DNA from: UBA7887 sp964408735 | GTDB lineage: Bacteria > Pseudomonadota > Alphaproteobacteria > UBA7887 | Assembly: GCA_964408735.1 (NCBI GenBank) | Contig: CAYPAX010000031.1 | Coordinates: 1 to 39,438 of the forward strand | DNA: 39,438 nt | Direction: 5' to 3' | In this document: in pieces, positions 1 through 7,445 of the stretch | Layout: each line of letters opens with the position of its first letter | Numbering within the stretch: the stretch's first letter is position 1 | The notes under the pieces: generated by a model | What the model saw: the letters and a program-made list of their open reading frames with translations, nothing else | What the model was told of the DNA's origin: nothing | Database searches by the model: none | Translations under genes and position numbers: made by a program

Positions 1-54
1 ATTTTGGACGCCGATTACCCCCGCCAAGGGGTCAATATTCCACGCCGGTTCACA
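1..54. mobile_element. Terminal repeats of an IS21-type insertion sequence (partial)
   Basis: Bases 1-16 (ATTTTGGACGCCGATT) and 35-50 (ATATTCCACGCCGGTT) are two imperfect copies, 12 of 16 identical, spaced 34 bp apart. The block ends in TTCACA at 49-54, so read from the other side the element begins TGTGAACC. Several short repeats at each end and a terminal 5'-TG...CA-3' are typical of IS21-family elements. The adjacent PAS reading frame stops exactly at this border, which supports an insertion. The istA/istB genes would lie left of the window and are not seen. The family assignment is from memory of such ends. Confidence 0.62.
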
Positions 55-1048
55 ACCATTGATGAAGAACATTGTGGAACGGCCGCCGGGCGACGAAATC
101 CTCATGCCGGGCTAGCCAGCCAGGGCTCCGATGCGCCGCTCTGGAATCGGCACTCCTCCCTTCGGCAAATGCGCCACCGGGAATGGTGCCCTGCGCCTTG
201 TCGGAATAGTAAACGAAGGCGTTGTCCTTGCCGGTTTCCCAAAACCAATCCGACGCCGTTTCGGCAAAATCCCTGAAACGTTCCTCGCTCGTCCTGAGAT
301 CGTCCTGCGCACGCCTGCGCGCGTCGATGTCGCTGAAGACGCTCATAAGTGCGCGCTCGCCATCCCAATCGAGCAGGATAGAGTGGTTGTCGAGCCAAAT
401 CTCCCGGCCATCCTTGTGCAGCACTCTGATCTCGCACTTATCGGCGACGGCTTCGCCCTTCAGCCTGGCGGCAGCGATGGCGCGGATATTTTCTCGCTCT
501 TCTTCGGGCAGATGTTCTTCGATCGAGCCCAGTGCGAGGATCTCCCGCGGCGACTCGTAGCCAAGCATGTCGGCCAAGGCCTGGTTCGCGTAAAGGATCT
601 CGTCGTAGCGATGGACCAAAACGCCCTGATTGGACATTTCGATCATGCGCCGAAACTTCTCCTCGCTTTCGTGCTCTTTCTGCTGTGCCAGTACGCGATC
701 CGAGATATCCAGCAGGATGCCGTCCCAGACGGTTTCGCCGTCCTCGCCCGTCTGCGGCGCCGCATTGCCGCACAACCAGCGCACTTGTCCGGCCTTGTCG
801 ACAATCTTGAAATCGAGAGACCACGGCCCGGCGATGCGTGCCGCATTCCGGGCCGCATCCGCAAATTCCTGTCGCTGATCCTGGTGCACGAAGTCGTCGA
901 GCAGCAGCGGCTCTGCCGCCAACCGCTCAAGATCGACACCGAAAATCTTATGCGCGGCCGAGCTGACATAGCGACAGGACACCTGACCTTGCTCGGTCAG
1001 GATGGCCCTGAAAATCACTGCCGGACAGTTTTCTCCGATCCGCAGCAC
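50..1048 (-). CDS. Multi-PAS sensory protein, 3'-truncated by an insertion sequence
   Basis: The 332-residue frame holds three PAS/PAC units in tandem, at roughly residues 8-120, 127-245 and 252-end. PAC-like ends such as WDGILLDISDR and LMSVFSDIDARRRAQDDL are visible. The third PAS is incomplete: it reads ARRPFHNVLHQW and then meets a TGA whose bases belong to the insertion-sequence end at 1-54. The output module (histidine kinase, GGDEF or similar) is therefore missing. The start is a GTG at 1048 directly after an in-frame TAG, with no convincing ribosome-binding site, so the 5' end may also be damaged or mis-called. The product probably no longer signals; it is best read as a gene remnant. 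Confidence 0.72.
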   Translation of the reverse strand: MLRIGENCPAVIFRAILTEQGQVSCRYVSSAAHKIFGVDLERLAAEPLLLDDFVHQDQRQEFADAARNAARIAGPWSLDFKIVDKAGQVRWLCGNAAPQTGEDGETVWDGILLDISDRVLAQQKEHESEEKFRRMIEMSNQGVLVHRYDEILYANQALADMLGYESPREILALGSIEEHLPEEERENIRAIAAARLKGEAVADKCEIRVLHKDGREIWLDNHSILLDWDGERALMSVFSDIDARRRAQDDLRTSEERFRDFAETASDWFWETGKDNAFVYYSDKAQGTIPGGAFAEGRSADSRAAHRSPGWLARHEDFVARRPFHNVLHQWL

Positions 1049-1314
1049 CTGCTAAGACGGATCAGACTTCTCCCCCATTGCACCGCCGAACATGATGGTG
1101 CCGCTCCCAAAAAAACTGATACCGCCCCCAACAACCGGCATCGTCATGGTTATGATCGTGTGACGCGCACGATTACCTATCATGCAATTTGGACTTTTCC
1201 GACACAATTTCCAGTTTATTCGGTGACATGATGGACTGGGTCCGCGTGCTCTGGCGCCACTGCGGGAGATACCCTACCATCGCTCGACGGTATCAGGGCG
1301 AGACGGAGGAACCG
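1049..1314. other. Intergenic region between the PAS remnant and the catabolic operon
   Basis: About 266 bases without a supportable gene. The forward frame of the oxidoreductase is open from 1189, but those extra 42 codons have no recognisable domain, and the ribosome-binding site GGAGGA at 1305-1310 points to the ATG at 1315. It should hold the promoter of the operon, but I see no convincing -35/-10 pair, FNR-type dyad or operator. Confidence 0.4.
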
Positions 1315-3576
1315 ATGTCGGAGAGAGCGACAGCGGAATGGCAGAAGACAGCATGCATGCTGTGCCATACCAACTGCGGCCTGGCGGTCCAGCTGGACCC
1401 GAGCGGGCGGCAGATCGTACGTGTCAAAGGCGATAAGAGCCACCCGCTATCAAAAGGCTATACGTGCAACAAAGCGCTGCAAATCAATCATTACCAGAAT
1501 GGTCGTGATAGACTACACGTTCCGCTGCGTAAACGAGCGGATGGCACATTCGAAGAAATCGCCTGGGATACGGCGATAACCGAGATTGCGGCAAAGCTTG
1601 TTGCCATTCGCGACAGCCTCGGCGGCGACAAGATCCTCTATTACGGCGGCGGCGGGCAGGGCAATCATCTGCCCGGACTCTATGCCACGGGCCTGCGCCA
1701 GGCACTGGGCATCACCTATCGCTCCAGCGCCCTGGCTCAGGAAAAGACGGGCATGGCCTGGGTCAATCAGCGCCTGTTCGGCGCCAATTGGCATGGCGAT
1801 TTCGAGAATTGCGAAGTTGCGCTCTTCGTCGGCAAGAACCCCTGGCACTCGAACGGCATTCAGCGCGCCCGCGCCGTGCTCAGGCAGATCTCGCGGGACG
1901 AAAACCGCTCGATGGTGGTGCTGGATCCGAAACGCACGGAAACCGCCGAGCTTGCCGATTTTCATCTGCAAGTGAAGCCCGGTCGCGACGCCTGGTGTCT
2001 CGCTGCCCTGATCGCCGTCATCGTGCAGGAGGACTTGGCGGATCACGATTTCCTCGCTGCCCACGCCGAGGGCGTGGCCGAGACGCTTGCGGTCTTCGCC
2101 GACATCGATATCGATGCCTATGCTGAAATCGCCGGGGTCGAGGCCGACCTGATCCGCGGCGCCGCCCGGCGCATTGCGACCGCCGAAAGCATGGCCATGT
2201 ATGAGGATTTGGGTGTCGAGATGGCGCCCTATTCCACCCTGAACAGTTATCTCAACGGCCTGCTGGTCCTGGTGACCGGACATTTCGCCAAACCGGGCGG
2301 CGCCAATATCCCCAGCCATTTCGTGCCGATCTACGCCAAGACCCGGGAAACCGAGGCAGGGTTCCCGTTATCGCCAGTGACGGGCACGCGCCTGCTCGGC
2401 GACATGATCCCGTGCAATCTGCTGCCGGACGAGATTCTCGGCGACCATCCCGACAGATTGCGCGCCGCCTTCGTCGAGAGCGCCAACCCCGCCCATTCCC
2501 TGGCCGACTCCCGGCGCATGCGCGAAGCCCTCTCGGCGCTGGACCTGCTGGTGGTGGTGGATGTGGCCATGAGCGAAACAGCGATATTGGCGGACTATGT
2601 GCTACCCGCCTCCTCCCAGTATGAGAAGTGGGAAGCGACGTTCTTCAATTTCGAGTTCCCGCATAATTTCTTCCACTTGCGCCAGCCGATCATTGCGCCG
2701 CTGCCCGGCACTTTGCCGGAAGCCGAGATCCATTCGCGGCTGCTGCAGGCGATCGGCGTCTTCGAGGATGGCGACCTCGACGATCTCAAGGAGATCGCCG
2801 GTGCCGACCGCGACGGCTTTGCCAGCGCTTTTTTTGCTGCCATGAAGGCCAATCCGCGCATTGCCGCCTTCCCCATCCACGCCTTGCAGCAGACCCTCGG
2901 CCCGACCCTTGGCGACGGCGCCGGAACTGCCGCGGGACTGTGGCTGTCGGCCCATATCTGCGCCCGCAAATATCCCGACTCGGTCGCGCGCGCGGGCTTC
3001 GACGGGCCGGCTGCCGGCGAGGCCCTTTTCCAGGCGGCCCTCGACAATCCCTCGGGCTTCATCTTCAGTGCCGACGAGCCGGAAGAGAGCCTGCGGCGCA
3101 TGCGCGGCAAAGCGAAGCTTTGGCTGCCCGAGATGATCGAAGAGCTGACAAGCCTGAGCGAAGACGCTTTGCCCGGCCGGCGCGACGAGTTCCCGCTGGT
3201 TCTCGAGGCGGGCGAACGGCGCGACTACACGGCCATGACCAACATCCGCGATCCCGCCTGGCTCAAGCGCAACGACGCGACCGCGCTGGCGGTCAATCCA
3301 CGCGACGCGGCCGAGCTCGGTCTGGTCGATGGCGGCAGCGCCGAGCTTGCCACCAAACGCGGCGCGCTGACGGTCATGGTGCGCTGCGACGATCGCATGC
3401 GGCCCGGTCACATTTCGCTGCCGAACGGGCTCGGCCTCTCCTATCCGGACGCCGCCGGCATCGACCGCGTAACGGGAGCGCCGCCGAACGAGCTGACGGC
3501 AAGCGAGGACCGCGACGCCTTTGCCGGCGCGCCTTCGCGCCGCAAAGGAGGCCAAGAATGCCTGATGCACCGCTAG
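1315..3576 (+). CDS. Molybdopterin-dependent oxidoreductase (DMSO reductase superfamily)
   Basis: A 753-residue cytoplasmic enzyme with no Tat or Sec signal. The N-terminus has the [4Fe-4S] ligand pattern C14-x2-C17-x3-C21 ... C51, followed by a bis-MGD molybdopterin core containing GGGGQGNHLPGLY and the VGKNPWHSNG segment. The C-terminal cofactor-binding barrel (about residues 635-735) includes LAVNPRDAAELGLVDGG and SLPNGLG. The length suits formate dehydrogenase/BisC-like catalytic subunits. ATG 1315 is preferred over the upstream in-frame ATG 1189 because GGAGGA lies 4 nt before it. The gene overlaps the next gene by 19 bp, so the two are probably co-translated. No electron-transfer partner is adjacent. 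The substrate is unknown; the neighbours suggest a step in aromatic or CoA-linked catabolism. Confidence 0.85.
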   Translation: MSERATAEWQKTACMLCHTNCGLAVQLDPSGRQIVRVKGDKSHPLSKGYTCNKALQINHYQNGRDRLHVPLRKRADGTFEEIAWDTAITEIAAKLVAIRDSLGGDKILYYGGGGQGNHLPGLYATGLRQALGITYRSSALAQEKTGMAWVNQRLFGANWHGDFENCEVALFVGKNPWHSNGIQRARAVLRQISRDENRSMVVLDPKRTETAELADFHLQVKPGRDAWCLAALIAVIVQEDLADHDFLAAHAEGVAETLAVFADIDIDAYAEIAGVEADLIRGAARRIATAESMAMYEDLGVEMAPYSTLNSYLNGLLVLVTGHFAKPGGANIPSHFVPIYAKTRETEAGFPLSPVTGTRLLGDMIPCNLLPDEILGDHPDRLRAAFVESANPAHSLADSRRMREALSALDLLVVVDVAMSETAILADYVLPASSQYEKWEATFFNFEFPHNFFHLRQPIIAPLPGTLPEAEIHSRLLQAIGVFEDGDLDDLKEIAGADRDGFASAFFAAMKANPRIAAFPIHALQQTLGPTLGDGAGTAAGLWLSAHICARKYPDSVARAGFDGPAAGEALFQAALDNPSGFIFSADEPEESLRRMRGKAKLWLPEMIEELTSLSEDALPGRRDEFPLVLEAGERRDYTAMTNIRDPAWLKRNDATALAVNPRDAAELGLVDGGSAELATKRGALTVMVRCDDRMRPGHISLPNGLGLSYPDAAGIDRVTGAPPNELTASEDRDAFAGAPSRRKGGQECLMHR

Positions 3577-5984
3577 CCGGAATCCGCATTGTCAATCTGG
3601 GCAGCGGCTGGGCCGGGCGGCTCGCCAGCATGCTGCTGGCCGACCAGGGCGCCGACGTCCTTGAGATCGTCAAGCCCGGCCGCGAGAGCCGGCCGGTGGA
3701 TGTCCTGCTCGATCGCGGCAAGCGGCTGTGGACGCTGGACCTCAAGGACGAGGCCGACAATGCGCGCTGCCGCGAGGCGGCGCTGGATGCCGATCTGGTG
3801 ATCGAGAATATGCGCGACGGCGCAGTTGCCAAGCTCGGCCTGGACCATGCGGCGCTGGGCGGCGACGGGCGCATCTATATCTCCCTGCCGGGCTTCGCCG
3901 CCGGCGACCCGAAGCGCGAGCTGCCGGCCTGGGAAGGCACCATCGATGCGGCGCTCGGCGTCTACACCAATATCAGCCCTGCCGGTCCTGTCCTGGGCGG
4001 CGAGCCGATCTATTCCGCCATTCCCATGGCCTCGGCCTATGGCGGCATTCTCGGCGCGGTGTCCGCCTCCATGGCGCTCTACCACCGCCAGCGCACAGGT
4101 CAGGGACAGTTCGTCGAGGTGCCGTTGGCAGATGCCGTCATGGCGGCCATGGCATTGCTTATCGCCGAGGTGGAGGGCCAGCCCTCGCGCTACAATTTGC
4201 CGGCACTCGACAACGACGTGTTGCACGGCATCTTTCCAGCGCTGCGCGACCTGCGTGCCCACATGACGCCCGAGCAAGTGGCCCAGCTTACAGCCTATGT
4301 CGGCAGTCACGGCTCACCGGGCCTGCGCAGTTATGCTTGCGCCGACGGCCGCAAGATCTTCGTCTGCGCCGCGGATCACGTCTACCAGACCCGCACCTTC
4401 CTCCAGGTCATAGGCGTTCTCGACAAGGCGATCTCAAACGGCATGGTCGCCGGCAGCCCGTTTTCGGAGAGCGCACAAGGGAACAATTTCCTCCAGGCCG
4501 GCACCCTGACCCCGGCATGGCGCAAGCGCCTGATCGGCTGGATCGAGGACGCCGTCAAAGCCAAACCGGCTGCCGAATGGGAAGCGCTCCTGCGCGCCGC
4601 CAATGTGCCCGTGACCGTGGTCCAGACCAGCGCCGAATGGCTGGCCGATGAAACCTTGCATGCCGCCGGCGTAACGGTCGATCTCAGTGAGGCGCGCCAG
4701 GCAGGGCGTTTCATTTCCATCGAGGGGGACGGCACCTGCTCACCGGATCTGACTCCGGCCTCACAAGCAGATGAAGCTTGGACTGAACCGAAGAGCGACG
4801 CCGGCGCAGGCACGGCCGATGCCAATGCCGGCATGCTGCACGGCGTGAAGGTGCTCGACCTCTCCAACATCATCGCCGGGCCGGCGACCGGGCGCACCCT
4901 GGCGGAGCATGGCGCCGATGTGATCCGCATCGACCCGCCGGCGCCGCTGGCAGGCCCCTTCTCCACCGTCTGGTTCGGTATCGACGTCAATCAGGGCAAG
5001 CGCGCCATCGTGCTCGACCTGAAGAGCGAAGCGGGTCGCGCGGCGCTGGCGCCCCTGGTGCGCGACGCGGATGTGGTGCTGCATAATTTCCTCGACCGCT
5101 CGGCGCGTTCCCTCGGCATCGCCCACGATCAGCTCAGCGCGCTGAACCCCGACCTCATCTCCTGCCAGATCAGCGCCTGGGGCGGCTCGAATGGCGGTGC
5201 CTACAAGGACGACCCCGCCTTCGATCCGGTGCTGCAATCGGCCTCGGGAATTACGGTGCGTTATGGCTCGAAGGAAGCGCCGCTGCTGCACGGCATTGCC
5301 TCCTGCGTCGATTACATCACGGGCTTCTCCGCCGCCCTCGGCATCGCCCAGGCACTGCTCGCGCGCGAGCGCGGCGGGGGCGGCAGCCATGTCAGAACCT
5401 CGCTGGCCATGGGCACGCAGATGGTGCAGTTCCCCTTCATGGTGGCGACGGACACCTACCGGCCGGGCGCCGAGCCGAACGGCCAGCAGGCCCGCAACAA
5501 CGGTCCCGACCAGGGCCTGGTCGAGCTCGCCGATGGCTGGGCCTTTATCGGCTGCCGGCCGGGCGATGGCGAGGCGCTGAGGGCACGGATCGGCGATCCG
5601 CAGCAGACGACTCTCGCGCAGCTGCAGCAGGCTTTGGCGGATATGCCCGGCGCCAGTGCCGTCGCCGCGACCACGCTGGCGCAAATCCGGGCCGAGCGCA
5701 CCGACGACGGCGAGGATGCCGCGTCGAACTGGCTGCAAAGCGGCTCGCTGCGCCTGCGCCGCGGCCCGCACCCTTGCGGCTATCGCACGACGGTGCCCTT
5801 GCCGACCTGGATCAGACCCGAGAAGTCCGCCATCAGCACGCTGTATCCGACGCCGGCACCCGGCGCGGACACCATTGCCGTGCTGCGAGAGGCGGGCCAT
5901 AGCGAGATGGAGGTGGAGGCGCTCATGAAGAGCGGCGCCGCACAAGAAGGTTGGTCGGTGCTTGAACACTACTTGCCACGATAG
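3558..5984 (+). CDS. Tandem-domain CaiB/BaiF (family III) CoA-transferase
   Basis: An 808-residue protein made of two complete CaiB/BaiF domains in one chain. The first begins LAGIRIVNLGSGWAGRLAS near residue 5 and the second begins LHGVKVLDLSNIIAGPATG near residue 425. Family III enzymes of about 400 residues normally dimerise as interlocked rings and move CoA between carboxylic acids via an aspartyl-CoA intermediate. In the second domain the aspartate is present at D585 (CVDYITGF). In the first, the matching position by alignment with formyl-CoA transferase is S159 (PMASAYGG), so that half is probably structural. AAAGGAG at 3544-3550 sets the ATG at 3558, inside the end of the preceding gene. 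It probably activates an acid as its CoA ester; the acid is not known. Confidence 0.85.
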   Translation: MPDAPLAGIRIVNLGSGWAGRLASMLLADQGADVLEIVKPGRESRPVDVLLDRGKRLWTLDLKDEADNARCREAALDADLVIENMRDGAVAKLGLDHAALGGDGRIYISLPGFAAGDPKRELPAWEGTIDAALGVYTNISPAGPVLGGEPIYSAIPMASAYGGILGAVSASMALYHRQRTGQGQFVEVPLADAVMAAMALLIAEVEGQPSRYNLPALDNDVLHGIFPALRDLRAHMTPEQVAQLTAYVGSHGSPGLRSYACADGRKIFVCAADHVYQTRTFLQVIGVLDKAISNGMVAGSPFSESAQGNNFLQAGTLTPAWRKRLIGWIEDAVKAKPAAEWEALLRAANVPVTVVQTSAEWLADETLHAAGVTVDLSEARQAGRFISIEGDGTCSPDLTPASQADEAWTEPKSDAGAGTADANAGMLHGVKVLDLSNIIAGPATGRTLAEHGADVIRIDPPAPLAGPFSTVWFGIDVNQGKRAIVLDLKSEAGRAALAPLVRDADVVLHNFLDRSARSLGIAHDQLSALNPDLISCQISAWGGSNGGAYKDDPAFDPVLQSASGITVRYGSKEAPLLHGIASCVDYITGFSAALGIAQALLARERGGGGSHVRTSLAMGTQMVQFPFMVATDTYRPGAEPNGQQARNNGPDQGLVELADGWAFIGCRPGDGEALRARIGDPQQTTLAQLQQALADMPGASAVAATTLAQIRAERTDDGEDAASNWLQSGSLRLRRGPHPCGYRTTVPLPTWIRPEKSAISTLYPTPAPGADTIAVLREAGHSEMEVEALMKSGAAQEGWSVLEHYLPR

Positions 5985-5995
5985 GGATACTGGAC

Positions 5996-6955
5996 ATGGA
6001 ACCTCTCCGTGATATCGCCCATCTCGGGCATGTTGAGCTGCTGACGCCAAAACCCAGTGAGAGCGAATGGTTCTTCTGCGACATTCTCGGCATGGCCAAG
6101 GTCCATGGCGAGGGCCAGTCGATCTATCTGCGCGGTTACGGCGACTATGCCGCAACCACGTTGAAGCTCACCGAATCACCGTCGGCCGGCGTCGGCCATA
6201 TCGCTTGGCGCACGGTCAGCCCCGAGGCGCTGGAGCGTCGCGCAACAGCAATCGAGGCCGCCGGGCTCGGTATCGGCTGGTCGAATGGCGACTTCGGGCA
6301 CGGCAAGTGCTACCGCTTCCGCGACCCGGACGGCCACGACATGGAAGTCTATTACGACGAGCAGAAATACGAAGCGCCCGAGGGGATGGGCTCGGCGCTG
6401 AAGAACCAGCCCATGCGCACCCCCAACCACGGCGTCGGCGTGCGCAGCAGCGACCATCTCGCCATCCTCTGCAAGGACGTCGGCGCCAACCGGGAATTCG
6501 CTCAAGCTACGTTAGGCCTGCAACTGCGCGAGCAAGTGGTCTACAACAATGGCGCCACGGAGATCGGTGCCTGGATGAGCTCGTCGGCAACCCACCACGA
6601 GGTCGCCTATGTCACGGACGTCAAAGGCCTGCACGGACGCCTGCACCACTTCTCGCTCTGGGTCGACGAACGCGCCGACGTGCTGCGCGCCGCCGACCTC
6701 TATATGGAGAACGGCATCCAGATAGAGGCCGGCCCATCGCGGCACAACAATTCGCAAGGCTTCTACCTCTACGCCATCGAGCCCGGCGGCAACCGCGTCG
6801 AGGTCTATACCAGCGGCTTCTTCGTCTTCGCGCCCGACTTCGAGCCGGTGGTCTGGGACGAGGAGAGCCGCGGCGGCGGCGTCTATTGGGGCGAGTCTCT
6901 GCCCGAAAGCTTCCTCCACTACGCCACGCCCCACGAGCCCGGCGAAGAGGACTGA
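5996..6955 (+). CDS. Catechol 2,3-dioxygenase-type extradiol ring-cleavage dioxygenase
   Basis: A 319-residue two-domain VOC protein, the size of XylE/NahH type I extradiol dioxygenases, which open catechols next to the diol using Fe(II) and O2. The metal ligands can be placed by pattern: H154 (RSSDHLAIL), H218 (GRLHHFSLW) and E269 (GGNRVEVYTSG). The second-shell residues equivalent to XylE H246 and Y255 appear as H250 and Y259. The N-terminal VOC half (residues 5-125) is the usual non-catalytic repeat. The gene follows the CoA-transferase stop by 11 bp and has a weak AGGGA upstream. The intact active site suggests real ring cleavage, with the exact catechol unknown. Confidence 0.87.
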   Translation: MEPLRDIAHLGHVELLTPKPSESEWFFCDILGMAKVHGEGQSIYLRGYGDYAATTLKLTESPSAGVGHIAWRTVSPEALERRATAIEAAGLGIGWSNGDFGHGKCYRFRDPDGHDMEVYYDEQKYEAPEGMGSALKNQPMRTPNHGVGVRSSDHLAILCKDVGANREFAQATLGLQLREQVVYNNGATEIGAWMSSSATHHEVAYVTDVKGLHGRLHHFSLWVDERADVLRAADLYMENGIQIEAGPSRHNNSQGFYLYAIEPGGNRVEVYTSGFFVFAPDFEPVVWDEESRGGGVYWGESLPESFLHYATPHEPGEED

Positions 6956-6959
6956 GACC

Positions 6960-7382
6960 ATGCCTATCCGCACCATCGACCACGTTGTCGTCATGGCGAG
7001 CGATATTCAGCGCTCGATCGCCTTCTACCGCGACACGCTTGGCGGCGAGACGCCGTTCGCGGCAGCCTTTGACGCTGGCGCCCGGAATGTGATGCCGGTG
7101 CGCCTCGGCGGCGCCGTGGTCAATGTGCAAAAGCTCGACGAGCCCGCCTATATCGTTGCCGAGCGTCTGGAAGCGGGCACCGTCGATGTCTGCTTCCGCT
7201 GGGACGGCGACATCCAGACCGCCATCGACTTTCTCACCGAGCGCGGCGTCACCATCATAGAAGGCCCCGTCCCCCGCCCCGCCGCCGACGGAGTCTGGGG
7301 TACCTCGGTCTACTTCCGCGACCCCGACGGCAACCTGCTCGAATTTCTCACCACCGACACGCCGTCCGAGCCGATCTTCTGA
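6960..7382 (+). CDS. Single-domain VOC (glyoxalase/bleomycin-resistance fold) protein
   Basis: A 140-residue VOC protein with the two usual halves: TIDHVVVMASDIQRSIAFYRD at residues 5-25 carrying the potential ligand H8, and YFRDPDGNLLEFLT near the C-terminus carrying the potential ligand E. It starts 4 bp after the dioxygenase stop, with AGAGGA inside the preceding gene's end, so it is the last gene of the 1315-7382 operon. It may be a second dioxygenase, an isomerase or an accessory protein of the ring-cleavage pathway. Sequence alone does not decide. Confidence 0.8.
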   Translation: MPIRTIDHVVVMASDIQRSIAFYRDTLGGETPFAAAFDAGARNVMPVRLGGAVVNVQKLDEPAYIVAERLEAGTVDVCFRWDGDIQTAIDFLTERGVTIIEGPVPRPAADGVWGTSVYFRDPDGNLLEFLTTDTPSEPIF

Positions 7383-7445
7383 GCAACCGTGCCGGTTGTG
7401 TCGTCAATGGACGGCGCGTATCCTTTCGCTTAGGGGAAGTGCGGC

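Noticed and set aside
131..1231. Long forward open frame (366 codons) across the PAS gene
   Set aside because: It is antisense to recognisable PAS domains, with no family resemblance; a GC-rich codon-position artefact.
1189..1314. Upstream extension of the molybdoenzyme frame
   Set aside because: It has no domain match and no ribosome-binding site, while GGAGGA directly precedes the ATG at 1315.
4761..6155. 464-codon reverse frame across the CoA-transferase
   Set aside because: Arg/His/Gly-rich antisense shadow of a well-supported gene.
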